Below are positions 7,101 to 14,673 of a DNA stretch of 28,949 bases, piece by piece. The notes below the pieces were generated by a model. That model saw only the letters and a program-made list of their open reading frames with translations. It did no database searches and was not told the DNA's origin. The stretch is from a virus, in the IMG/VR virus record IMGVR_UViG_3300022198_003044, positions 1 through 28,949 of that record. The stretch is one strand, 5' to 3'. Each line of letters opens with the position of its first letter. Positions within the stretch are counted from its first letter, which is position 1. The translations under genes and the position numbers were made by a program.

Positions 7101-7356
7101 GACCATAGGAATCTCCATCAGCATTAAAGACGTGCCGATGCCCCGCAAGGAAGAATGTCACAAGGGCCCGAGTATCGAGGACCGAGTACGTGAACGCATC
7201 GAGAGTATTGACAGTGGTGCCGGGTGCTTACAGGATTTTCTTGTTCTCAAGAAGCTGCAAGAATCCTTGCGACAAAAAAAGCCCTGCACTCCCCGTATAC
7301 AAAATCTCATGGATATGATAGAACCAGTAATGCGGAAGTTTGGTTATTATTTTTAG
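7081..7356 (+). CDS. Small uncharacterised protein between terminase and portal
   Basis: I do not recognise this 91-aa protein. It is charged and mostly helical in appearance, with DRVRERIESIDSGAGCLQDF then LKKLQESLRQKKPCTPRIQN and a C-terminal helix ending RKFGYYF. There is no signal peptide, membrane segment or enzymatic motif. It overlaps the large terminase by 20 bases, has a purine-rich AGGGGAAG ribosome site a few bases before ATG 7081, and ends 12 bases before the portal start. That tight spacing supports it being a real gene. A packaging-accessory or head-assembly role is only suggested by position. Confidence 0.6.
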   Translation: MRDAPGKTIGISISIKDVPMPRKEECHKGPSIEDRVRERIESIDSGAGCLQDFLVLKKLQESLRQKKPCTPRIQNLMDMIEPVMRKFGYYF

Positions 7357-7368
7357 GACACTACGACC

Positions 7369-9399
7369 ATGGCCATAAAGATTACAGCTTGGGACGATGC
7401 TCTCGCTTCAAAGAATATCATGAAGCGCTTTGAGGACGCCTCACAACACCGCAAAGATATGGAAATCCGCTGGGCCGCCAATGAACGGTCGGTGTATCGT
7501 ACCAGTAACTTTGACTTCAACAACTACGCATCAGCAATGATAGATGGCGTAGACCAGTCCCCGGCTGACAGCAATAATGTTTATGTGTTCAAGAACTTGC
7601 GCTTTCTTCATGCGCAAATGTCCGCCAATCCGCCAAGTGTCGTTTTCAAACCTTCGACCTCAGACCAAGAAGACCACAGGCGTGCTGATGCTGCTGACCG
7701 CGTTGCTCGCTGGGCCATACGCCAATATCAGATGCAAGAAAACTTTGACCAGTTGACACTCAGTACTTTGGTCTACGGCACCGGAATTGCCAAGACTATA
7801 TGGGACAGTAACAAGGGTGACATCATTGAGTTCAATGAGGAAAGTGGAGAAGTCAAGCTAGAGGGTGACATTTCCATTACTGTGCCCTTTATATGGAATA
7901 TCTTTCTGGACCCAGATGCTCGGTCGTGGAAGGACGTGAAGTGGATTATCGAGCGCGTGTACATGGACTACGACGAAGCTTGTACCATGTGGCCCGACAA
8001 GAAAGAAGAGTTGACTGCTGCTAAAATGTCAGAAAAGGAAGAGGCCACCAGCAAGTGGGGTACAAATAAGTCTGCCCTAGCCGATACCAAATACAACAGC
8101 GTAGAACTCTTACAGTATTGGGAAACTGGACTACCCAGTAACGGGTACATGGGCCGATTCTGTCTCATGACCAGCGCTGGAAAGGTGATTGAGCCCTGCC
8201 GTCCTTCGCCCTTTCGCTTCAAGAAAGCTGGAGCTGCTCGTCGCATTGTCGAGTCTGACTTGCCCGAGGACGTTATCGAAGAGCGTCTCAAGAAAATACC
8301 CGAGCAAGCTGGACTACCCTATCACATCCTGACAGACATTGACGTGTCCAACACGCCCTATGGTCGTTCTGCTGTCGAGTACGTGTCAATACTTCAAGAC
8401 AATGTGCTCAAGATTGACACCGCTACTATGGACAACATTTACGCTCACGGCGCTGCTCGGCTTGTTGTCAACGACGCCGCCGAAGTAGACACGTCCTTGT
8501 CTAATAGTCCCTGGGATGTCATCAAAGTGTCAGGCAATCAAACTCCATACTTCATGGAAGTGCCGCAGCTCATGCCCGAGATGGTCACGACCAGGATGAG
8601 CCAAATCCAAGGCATCAATGACGGAATGGGTGTAAATGATGCTATGTTTGGTATTCAAAAAAGAGAGACCTCTGGCACGTCAATGAACTACGCGACAAAT
8701 CAAGGCAACATGATAAGGCGTAGAATCTTCAATAAATACGTGCTTGTTGTCGAGTCTGTGTACAAAGCACTCTTAAACTTGATAGTAAAGCACTGGTCTA
8801 TAGAGCGTAGCATTAGTGTTCTTGGTCGAGAAAATGCCTTAGAGTCCGTAGACTTGAAGGGTACTGACGTAGACGGTGGCTATGACGTTATTGGTGAGTA
8901 CGGCGTGTCCTTGTCTCTTGACCCCATGAGTCGTCGTGAAGAAATCCTCATGATGCAGCCTCTCTTTGAGAAGGCCGGAGTACCAGCCCGCACCAGCCTC
9001 AAGCTCATGAAGCTCAATGAACTCGAAGGCATGTACGACAGACTGGCCCTGGCAGAGAATCGCCAGAAAGAAATCTTTGACGAAATGATTGCTACAGGTC
9101 GCTACCTTCCACCCGAAGACCTCATGGACCACGAGAACATGATATCGTGGGCACTAGAATATTTCATGACTCAGGAGTTTCAATCATTAGAGCCAGACAT
9201 GCGCGAGATGTGCAAGCAGCACATCCGAGACCGAGTACTAGTCGCTGCTCAAGAAAAGGCGGCACTCACCGGCGGAGGCGGTCAAGCCGCAGCAATGCCA
9301 GGACAAACTCTTCCTCCGGGTCCCACACCGGGACTAGAGGGAGCCCCCGCTCCAGAACCCGGACAACCCGCCGGCGTACCCCCCATGGTAAATCTATGA
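7369..9399 (+). CDS. Portal protein
   Basis: Probable dodecameric channel at the unique capsid vertex. The 676-aa length and features fit the larger podovirus portals: an N-terminal helical region with HRKDMEIRWAANERSVYR, then NVYVFKNLRFLHAQMSANPP, the common portal feature VPFIWNIFLDPDARSWKDVK, a long central helix region around ISILQDNVLKIDTATMDNIYAHGAAR-type sequence, and a Met-rich C-terminal helix. The last ~45 residues are Gly/Pro/Ala-rich and probably disordered (starting GGGGQAAAMPGQTLPPGPTP). Its stop overlaps the peptidase start (ATGA). Location between large terminase and scaffold/capsid agrees. Assignment is by overall pattern and gene order. Confidence 0.85.
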   Translation: MAIKITAWDDALASKNIMKRFEDASQHRKDMEIRWAANERSVYRTSNFDFNNYASAMIDGVDQSPADSNNVYVFKNLRFLHAQMSANPPSVVFKPSTSDQEDHRRADAADRVARWAIRQYQMQENFDQLTLSTLVYGTGIAKTIWDSNKGDIIEFNEESGEVKLEGDISITVPFIWNIFLDPDARSWKDVKWIIERVYMDYDEACTMWPDKKEELTAAKMSEKEEATSKWGTNKSALADTKYNSVELLQYWETGLPSNGYMGRFCLMTSAGKVIEPCRPSPFRFKKAGAARRIVESDLPEDVIEERLKKIPEQAGLPYHILTDIDVSNTPYGRSAVEYVSILQDNVLKIDTATMDNIYAHGAARLVVNDAAEVDTSLSNSPWDVIKVSGNQTPYFMEVPQLMPEMVTTRMSQIQGINDGMGVNDAMFGIQKRETSGTSMNYATNQGNMIRRRIFNKYVLVVESVYKALLNLIVKHWSIERSISVLGRENALESVDLKGTDVDGGYDVIGEYGVSLSLDPMSRREEILMMQPLFEKAGVPARTSLKLMKLNELEGMYDRLALAENRQKEIFDEMIATGRYLPPEDLMDHENMISWALEYFMTQEFQSLEPDMREMCKQHIRDRVLVAAQEKAALTGGGGQAAAMPGQTLPPGPTPGLEGAPAPEPGQPAGVPPMVNL

Positions 9400-9767
9400 T
9401 AACCCGCGCTGAAGTACTCATGGGCCGAGACAAGGCCCACCCCCTCACTGAGATTCAAGAGAGTAACCTAGCTCGACTGCTCACTGCTCTGAACATTGTC
9501 CGCCGCTCCTACGGTAAACCCCTAGTAGTATCTTCGGGTTATCGTCCCGCCGCCGTCAACGCAGCTGTTGGTGGTGCCAGGCGCTCGGCTCACATGACGT
9601 GCGAAGCCTGTGACTTTCGAGACCCCGACAAGAAGTTTGCAGAGTGGTGCCAAGCCAATCTCGACGTTCTCATTCGTGCTGGACTTTACCTGGAAGACCC
9701 TAACTTTACGCCTACTTGGGTCCATTTACAAATCCGCCCTACAAAAAATCGAATCTTCAAGCCATAA
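9396..9767 (+). CDS. M15-family peptidoglycan peptidase
   Basis: A 123-aa zinc peptidase of the VanY/DacD-like M15 group, which cleaves peptide bonds in the cell-wall stem peptide. Visible motifs are VVSSGYRPAAVNAAVGGARR (44-63), SAHMTCEACDF (64-74) and WVHLQ (108-112), so H66, D73 and H110 are the expected zinc ligands. There is no signal peptide or binding domain, so it is the minimal catalytic fold. ATG 9396 overlaps the portal stop as ATGA, indicating translational coupling. The frame is open upstream inside the portal gene, but that part reads as Arg/Ser-rich nonsense. It may be the endolysin, or a virion-carried wall-piercing enzyme given its place among head genes. A promoter follows at once. 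Confidence 0.85.
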   Translation: MITRAEVLMGRDKAHPLTEIQESNLARLLTALNIVRRSYGKPLVVSSGYRPAAVNAAVGGARRSAHMTCEACDFRDPDKKFAEWCQANLDVLIRAGLYLEDPNFTPTWVHLQIRPTKNRIFKP

Positions 9768-9771
9768 GTAC

Positions 9772-9801
9772 TTGACAGCTGGTGTAACTCTCTGGTATGT
9801 T
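9772..9801 (+). promoter_or_regulatory. Promoter for scaffold and capsid genes
   Basis: TTGACA (9772-9777) and TATGTT (9796-9801) are separated by 18 bases, and TG at 9793-9794 makes an extended -10. It lies just after the peptidase stop, ahead of the highly expressed scaffold and capsid genes. Confidence 0.65.
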
Positions 9802-9864
9802 TCATAGCATATACCAACGTAGTCCCATCTAGGCTCAATGCCGGACGGACCAAAGGAGTTACCA

Positions 9865-10992
9865 GTGTCTAATATTCTTTCTAGCTCGTCCAATATTGCA
9901 GAACTTGCTTCGGCTTTGAGGACAGGCAACGCTTCGGTCGCAGGCGACGACTCTTCTTCCACCAGTGACGTGACGTATGGCGGAGTAGAGGGAGACGAGT
10001 CCTATGTGACCACTAGTGAGTCAACTGTAGACGGCATCGAACCTGAAGCATCAGCCAGTGATGATACCGCCGAAGACTCTCAGTCTGGCCCCGCAGAGGC
10101 CACTGCAAAAACTGAGACACCTTCCGGGTCTGAATCGATTACTGTGACCGACGACAAGGGTAAGCGCAAGATACAGATTGATTGGAACGATAAGGAAAAG
10201 CTCAAGAAATATGTGCAGATGGCACATGGGGCGAGAAAGTGGCAAGCAGAGCGTGACCAAGCCCTGTCAGCCAAGACCGAACTCGAAGGCAAAGTCAAAG
10301 ACTTGTCCAGTAGCTGGGAAACCCTAGAGAACGCTTACCAAAATGGTGGCGTAGCTGCTTTGGTGGACCTACTCGAAGGACGCAAAGGAGCCTTTGATGA
10401 TTGGGAGAAATCCCGCATCGACCGGTACAACTTTCTACAAAAAGCAACACCTGCTCAAAAAGAACTCTTTGAAGCCAAGGAACGCGAAGCTACTCGTGAG
10501 GCCGAACTGGCCCGACTCCGCAAGGAACAAGAAGACTTCCGCAATTCGATACTGGCTGAAAAAGAAGCTGCGAGTCTCAAGTCACTGGAAGGTACAGTAC
10601 ACCCTGCGTTTGACCGCTACCGGTTTGCGGACAAGCTAGGCGATGCTGACACCGAGTCCATGTTTGACGAGATGCTTTGGAATAATGCCCTGAAACGTCT
10701 TGAGCCTTATGAAGAAAAAGGTGTACCCCTTACTGCAGACTTAGTGGACCGTGAGTTCAAAGCTGTGTCGGCGGCTCTTCGCAAGAGAATCAACGTACAG
10801 GCTGAGAAAAAGGCGGCTAAGGCTGTGGAACAAAAGAAAAGAGAAGCAACTGAGAGTGCTCAAGCTGCCATTAGTGCAGGCTACAAGTCCAGCAATGTTG
10901 GGCAAGAGGCCATGAACTTGGCAAAGGAAGGCAACCTCGGAGCTCTTTTCAAGAACTGGTCAAAGTACGGTAAAGCATTCGGAACAAAGTAA
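9865..10992 (+). CDS. Capsid scaffold protein
   Basis: Probable internal scaffold that guides prohead assembly. The protein (375 aa from this start) is acidic, low in Cys and mostly helical: a Ser/Thr/Asp/Glu-rich disordered N-terminal third, then ITVTDDKGKRKIQIDWNDKE, a coiled-coil centre (ARLRKEQEDFRNSILAEKEA) and a Lys/Ala-rich C-terminal helix ending FKNWSKYGKAFGTK. That composition and position directly before the major capsid gene are typical of scaffolds. The start is chosen as GTG 9865 because AAAGGAG (9852-9858) lies 6 bases upstream. An in-frame ATG at 9838 would add 9 residues but has only a weak ribosome site. No protease motif was seen. Confidence 0.8.
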   Translation: MSNILSSSSNIAELASALRTGNASVAGDDSSSTSDVTYGGVEGDESYVTTSESTVDGIEPEASASDDTAEDSQSGPAEATAKTETPSGSESITVTDDKGKRKIQIDWNDKEKLKKYVQMAHGARKWQAERDQALSAKTELEGKVKDLSSSWETLENAYQNGGVAALVDLLEGRKGAFDDWEKSRIDRYNFLQKATPAQKELFEAKEREATREAELARLRKEQEDFRNSILAEKEAASLKSLEGTVHPAFDRYRFADKLGDADTESMFDEMLWNNALKRLEPYEEKGVPLTADLVDREFKAVSAALRKRINVQAEKKAAKAVEQKKREATESAQAAISAGYKSSNVGQEAMNLAKEGNLGALFKNWSKYGKAFGTK

Positions 10993-11029
10993 AATCATTC
11001 ACACAAAATAACAAGAAAGAAAAAACATC

Positions 11030-12403
11030 ATGGCATACAGTAACATTACATCGGCGTCCAACGCCCAAAATGCAAACATTCCTTTAGGTTTGTTGATTCA
11101 AATCGCGTTCAGCAACGGTATCCGCAACCAAATCTCGACAGACTACCGTGACTACGAAATGGTCAAGAGAGCCAAAGTTGCAAACTCACTGGCACGTGAA
11201 CTCCGCTTCATGTTCCAAACAAGCCTTGGGCCGGCAGCCATCCAATACGCCAACCCAGGAACACCAAGCCGGGCATTCCCAGGCAGCCAAAACGTCAGCC
11301 TCCAAGAATATGCAGCCGTCTTGAAAGAGATGGACTCAACCATTGAAGTTGACTATGCAGTTTTTGACCGCGCTCGTAAGAACCCAGAGAAGTACGGTGA
11401 CCCCATCCAAATCGAAGTCGAAAGCAAACTGTCGGCAGCTAAGCGCCGCTTGGCAGCAGACCTTTACGGCGACGGCACCGGCGTCCTCGGTACCATCAGC
11501 TCGGCTACTACATCGGGCAGCTCGGCTGTTATAACGCTCAGCACCTCCGGTCGTGGTCACGTTGGTCTCTTCGAGTTTGACGACCTCTTAGTCAGCTACA
11601 CAGCTGGTGGTTCGGCAGCTAGCCCCACAGTTAGCGGCGGCACATTTTCAGCTTGGAAAGTCTTGTCGAAAAATCGCGACACAAACCAAGTCACCCTACA
11701 AGCAGTCAGCTCGTCTGGTGCAGCCCTAACGATTACTGGATACACACCAACAGCTGGTGACGTTCTTTATCGTTTTGGCCAACCAACCAAGAACATTAAC
11801 TTGTCCAGCATTTCTGACTACGGCACCGTATCAGAAGTTATGGCAGGACTTGAGTCACTAGCAGCATGGGACGGTCGAGTCATTCACGGCATCACCATGA
11901 GTGGCGCAACAGCAGCTACTCGCTATGACGCAGGCGGCAACCCCCTTGATGTCAAGCACATTCAAAAGCTGATGAGCGCAGTGAAATTGGCAGTCGGTCA
12001 AGACCGTTACCGCTGGAAGATGCTCACCATGGCACCAGAGTCGCACAACACTCTTATCGAGTCACGTGAGACAGACCGCCGCTTCCAAACTATCGACGAT
12101 AACAAGCGCGGTGTCAAGTTCTTTGCTTACGTTCACGGCAACGATGTTCTTGAGTGCAATGAGTCTGAGTTCTGCCCACAGAACAAAATTTACTGCTTGC
12201 CAGAAACCAAAGGCGGCGAGAAAGTCCTTGAGTTCCACGGCTCTGACTTTGAAACCGTCAAAGGTCAAGACATGACTGACTTCCACCTGAAAGTGGACGG
12301 CGGATACAGAAACTCGATGGTCAGCTACCTCAATGCCAAAGGTGTTCTCATCTGTAAACATCCCGCGAGCATTGGTGTAATTGACGGATTTACCAATTCT
12401 TAA
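11030..12403 (+). CDS. Major capsid protein
   Basis: The 457-aa shell protein, with HK97-type fold inferred. The order of features fits podovirus capsid proteins: an N-terminal segment (IPLGLLIQIAFSNGIRNQIS), a long region with STIEVDYAVFDRARKNPEKY and SKLSAAKRRLAADLYGDGTG, an inserted beta-rich Ser/Thr/Gly domain (about 157-245), then YRWKMLTMAPESHNTLIESR and a C-terminal DFHLKVDGGYRNSMVSYLNA. Codon choice is strongly biased compared with flanking genes, as expected for high expression. The ribosome site is only a purine run (AAGAAAG). It follows the scaffold by 37 bases and is followed by a long hairpin, then the decoration-type gene. Confidence 0.87.
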   Translation: MAYSNITSASNAQNANIPLGLLIQIAFSNGIRNQISTDYRDYEMVKRAKVANSLARELRFMFQTSLGPAAIQYANPGTPSRAFPGSQNVSLQEYAAVLKEMDSTIEVDYAVFDRARKNPEKYGDPIQIEVESKLSAAKRRLAADLYGDGTGVLGTISSATTSGSSAVITLSTSGRGHVGLFEFDDLLVSYTAGGSAASPTVSGGTFSAWKVLSKNRDTNQVTLQAVSSSGAALTITGYTPTAGDVLYRFGQPTKNINLSSISDYGTVSEVMAGLESLAAWDGRVIHGITMSGATAATRYDAGGNPLDVKHIQKLMSAVKLAVGQDRYRWKMLTMAPESHNTLIESRETDRRFQTIDDNKRGVKFFAYVHGNDVLECNESEFCPQNKIYCLPETKGGEKVLEFHGSDFETVKGQDMTDFHLKVDGGYRNSMVSYLNAKGVLICKHPASIGVIDGFTNS

Positions 12404-12415
12404 GCATACTTAGCT

Positions 12416-12451
12416 AGGGAGCAGGGGGCATGTCGCCCCTTGCTTGTCCCT
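12416..12451 (+). promoter_or_regulatory. Long hairpin after the capsid gene
   Basis: GCAGGGGGC (12421-12429) pairs with GCCCCTTGC (12435-12443) around loop ATGTC, with one G-U. Outside it AGGGA (12416-12420) pairs with TCCCT (12447-12451). There is no U-tract, so this is more likely an mRNA-stability or partial-attenuation structure than a true terminator. It sits 20 bases before the next ribosome site. Confidence 0.6.
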
Positions 12452-12470
12452 CACTTGAAAGGAACATACC

Positions 12471-12905
12471 ATGAAATCTCCTCTTCGCACAGAAGCTGGT
12501 CTCTTGTCCTACGGTCGCATCAATAAGCGCGAAGCCGCAGTACTGCAATTTGCTAAACAAGTCCAAGCAGTTACTTGGGACTTTAGCAAAGATGGCGGCG
12601 CTGTAGGTAATTACGGGTTTGGCGTCAAATTGCCAGCCAATGCAGTAGTTACTGGTGTTTGGGCAACGCGTGAAGCCGCTGTTACAGGTGCCACGGCCCT
12701 TCAACTATGGGCCGGCGGAGTGCAATTGAGTGCTTCAACCGACTTTACAGGTGGAGCATCCAATCGTTCAGTCGCACTGGCATCATCAACACCGGCGCTC
12801 CCAAACAGCGACCCAAGTGCTCAAGAGTTACTTTTGAAAATTGTTACTAACGCAGCTACTGCAGGCAAAGTGACTTTCTTTGTTGAATTTGTCGAGAAGC
12901 CGTAA
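12471..12905 (+). CDS. Decoration-type small structural protein
   Basis: A 144-aa protein, Ala/Val/Thr/Gly-rich and beta-like, with few charges. Recognisable segments are VQAVTWDFSKDGGAVGNYGF, VTGVWATREAAVTGATALQL and the end GKVTFFVEFVEKP. Proteins of this type directly after the major capsid gene are commonly head decoration or head fibre-base proteins; that function is inferred from position and composition. AAAGGA at 12458-12463 is 7 bases upstream of ATG 12471, a strong ribosome site matching high expression. It lies downstream of the capsid gene across a long hairpin and before a terminator at 13034-13067. Confidence 0.7.
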   Translation: MKSPLRTEAGLLSYGRINKREAAVLQFAKQVQAVTWDFSKDGGAVGNYGFGVKLPANAVVTGVWATREAAVTGATALQLWAGGVQLSASTDFTGGASNRSVALASSTPALPNSDPSAQELLLKIVTNAATAGKVTFFVEFVEKP

Positions 12906-13033
12906 GGCTTTGGCTGGCGTCACCTGCCAGGGGCCAGTGGCCCGGGTGCAGAGTGGTGAGCGAACTGGGCGGCTACCCAGACCATACGAGTCCGCTTTCT
13001 GAAGTACCTTCTGGTGCTTTGGTGGACTCTTCG
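12906..13033 (+). other. Structured noncoding stretch before terminator
   Basis: This stretch has no gene and several stems: GGGCCA-G-TGGCCC near 12930-12943; TGGT/ACCA (12954-12957/12981-12984) enclosing CTGGG/CCCAG (12966-12970/12976-12980); and GAGTCC/GGACTC (about 12989-12994/13025-13030). It would be the folded 3' end of the capsid/decoration mRNA, ending at the terminator. It may protect that message from decay or could be a separate small RNA; nothing decides between these. Confidence 0.45.
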
Positions 13034-13067
13034 GGGCTCGCTGGCTGAGGCTGGCGGGCCCTTTCTT
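13034..13067 (+). terminator. Rho-independent terminator after decoration gene
   Basis: An 8-bp GC-rich stem GGGCTCGC/GCGGGCCC (13034-13041/13054-13061, one U-G pair) has a 12-base loop and is followed by TTTCTT. The T-tract runs straight into the -35 box of the next promoter. Confidence 0.7.
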
Positions 13068-13094
13068 GACTCCTGGCATGACTTGTGCTACACT
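13066..13094 (+). promoter_or_regulatory. Sigma70-type promoter for fibre genes
   Basis: TTGACT (13066-13071) and TACACT (13089-13094) are separated by exactly 17 bases, with TG one base before the -10 (extended -10). It starts transcription of the second fibre gene, about 32 bases before its GTG start. Confidence 0.8.
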
Positions 13095-13125
13095 AACCCC
13101 ATATAAACATTGAGGGGAAAACACC

Positions 13126-14571
13126 GTGGCTTTTACCACACTTACCCGTTATTTGAAACTCAAAGTAGACTCCGACCTCAGCGCCGATGCAGTCTATAAT
13201 TTGCAAAGAATTGACGCACTTGCCAGTACTTTCGTCGTCGATGCCAGTGAAACACTGAACATACAGTCAAAGGGCAGTATTGAAGTCGAGCCCAATGACA
13301 CGGCTTTGGGTGGCAGCGGCATTGGTGGTACTATCAACCTTGGTACCGATGACCACGAGATTAATCAAGTAAACTTCTATTCCGATACGGCACAATTCTT
13401 TAAGACAGTCTCTGGCACTCCTACGGTAAAAGTTACCATCTCCAATGGCGTAGTACAAGCAGATACTTTTGACGGCGACCTTACTGGTAATGTGACAGGC
13501 AATGTCACTGGTAACCTTACAGGAAATGTCACAGGTAACGTGACTGGAAACGTCACAGGCGATTTGACCGGAAACGTCACAGGAGATGTTACTGGCAATG
13601 TTACCGGCAACTTGACAGGCAATGTCACTGGCAATGCCGACACTGCCACAGACCTTGCTACAGGCAGCATTTTGGACATAGGCAAAGGTGGTACCGGAGC
13701 AGCTACAGCAGCAGAAGCAATGGAAAATTTGCTTCCCTCGTACACCAGCAATGCCACTAAAGTACTGGCCTTGAACTCTGCCGGTACAGCGCTGGAGTGG
13801 AAAGCAGCTGGTAGCGGCGTAGTAGAAACTATTTCTGTCAGTGGTCCTTTGTCAATTGACAACAGTGTCGCTGCGTTACCTAGCATTAGCATCTCACAAG
13901 CAGATACCAATACTGACGGGTATTTGTCCAGCACAGACTGGGACACGTTCAATAACAAAGAACCTGCGATTACCGGCAGTGGCAATGCCTCGCAATTCTG
14001 GAATGGTAACAAGAGCTTTGCTGCCGTCACCAAAAGTGATGTAGGTCTTGGAAATGTAGACAATACATCTGATGCTGATAAGCCAATTTCTACAGCAACA
14101 CAGACAGCCCTCAATGCCAAGTACGACGCCAGTAACCCGGCGGGTTATATCGATGCTGCTGGCGCTCCGGTACAGTCTGTCAACGGACAAACTGCAGCTG
14201 TCACCCTAGACACTGATGACATTGCAGAGGGCACAGCCAAGTATTTTACAGACACCAGGGCCCGAGATGCAGCTGTAGTAAACTCGACAGCAGGCAGCGA
14301 GACCGACCAAGCTCCTAGCGTCAGCGCGATGAAGTCTTACGTAGCAGCTGCTTCTGGTCCTCGGTTTTCAACAACTTGGACAGTAGCGGAAGGCAATAGC
14401 AAGACCGTTACGCATAGTCTCAATAGCCGCGAAGTCTCAATTACCATTTACGACGAAAACTACGAGACGGTGTACGTTGACAGCGAGACTCGTACTACAG
14501 TTGATGCTGTAGACTTGGTGAGAGTCGGCACAGCCACAGGCACTTGGACAGTTATCGTCAAGAAATTGTAA
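13126..14571 (+). CDS. Tail fibre protein with TGN[V/L] repeats
   Basis: A 481-aa fibre. Residues 1-118 form the virion-proximal part. Residues 120-170 are thirteen tandem four-residue TGN[V/L] units, a beta-helical shaft pattern. Next come known fibre building blocks: GKGGTGAATAAEAMENLLPS, DGYLSSTDWDTFNNKEPAI, KSDVGLGNVDNTSDADKPIS and SVNGQTAAVTLDTDDIAEGT with KYFTDTRARDA. The C-terminal ~75 residues (WTVAEGNSKTVTHSLNSREV to WTVIVKKL) form a small beta domain. These segments are widespread, swappable modules of phage fibres. The start is GTG 13126 with GAGGGG 8 bases upstream, after a dedicated promoter. It is followed by two adjacent hairpins and a second fibre gene. Confidence 0.85.
   Translation: MAFTTLTRYLKLKVDSDLSADAVYNLQRIDALASTFVVDASETLNIQSKGSIEVEPNDTALGGSGIGGTINLGTDDHEINQVNFYSDTAQFFKTVSGTPTVKVTISNGVVQADTFDGDLTGNVTGNVTGNLTGNVTGNVTGNVTGDLTGNVTGDVTGNVTGNLTGNVTGNADTATDLATGSILDIGKGGTGAATAAEAMENLLPSYTSNATKVLALNSAGTALEWKAAGSGVVETISVSGPLSIDNSVAALPSISISQADTNTDGYLSSTDWDTFNNKEPAITGSGNASQFWNGNKSFAAVTKSDVGLGNVDNTSDADKPISTATQTALNAKYDASNPAGYIDAAGAPVQSVNGQTAAVTLDTDDIAEGTAKYFTDTRARDAAVVNSTAGSETDQAPSVSAMKSYVAAASGPRFSTTWTVAEGNSKTVTHSLNSREVSITIYDENYETVYVDSETRTTVDAVDLVRVGTATGTWTVIVKKL
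13483..13635 (+). repeat. Tandem 12-nt coding repeats (TGNV/TGNL)
   Basis: About 12.75 imperfect copies of a 12-base unit (ACAGGCAATGTC-like) encode TGN[V/L], with two TGD variants. Frequent synonymous changes at third positions break up exact DNA repetition while keeping the peptide, arguing for selection on the protein. Repeat number could change by slippage or recombination. Confidence 0.9.
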
Positions 14572-14578
14572 GATGTAG

Positions 14579-14637
14579 ACTCTGTCGTAGCGGCAGAGTA
14601 TACTAGTCACGAGTCGGGCACAGGCCCGGCTAGTATA
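14579..14637 (+). promoter_or_regulatory. Two adjacent hairpins between fibre genes
   Basis: ACTCTG/CAGAGT (14579-14584/14594-14599) is followed by a bipartite stem TATACT/AGTATA (14599-14604/14632-14637) enclosing AGTCGGGC/GCCCGGCT (14612-14619/14624-14631, one U-G) with loop ACAG. There is no U-tract after it, so it is probably an mRNA processing or stability element, or a leaky attenuator. The next ribosome site follows 20 bases later. Confidence 0.5.
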
Positions 14638-14673
14638 ACAAGGGCAGCAACCCTAAAGGAAAGGTAGCAAAAC

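Noticed and set aside
9147-9395. N-terminal extension of the M15 peptidase frame into the portal gene
   Set aside because: The translated extension is Arg/Ser/Thr-rich nonsense opposite good portal sequence; ATG 9396 on the ATGA overlap gives a complete M15 fold.
13377-14120. Minus-strand 247-codon frame rich in Val/Pro/Leu
   Set aside because: It is the antisense shadow of the fibre TGN[V/L] repeats; regular codon structure on the + strand keeps the opposite frame open.
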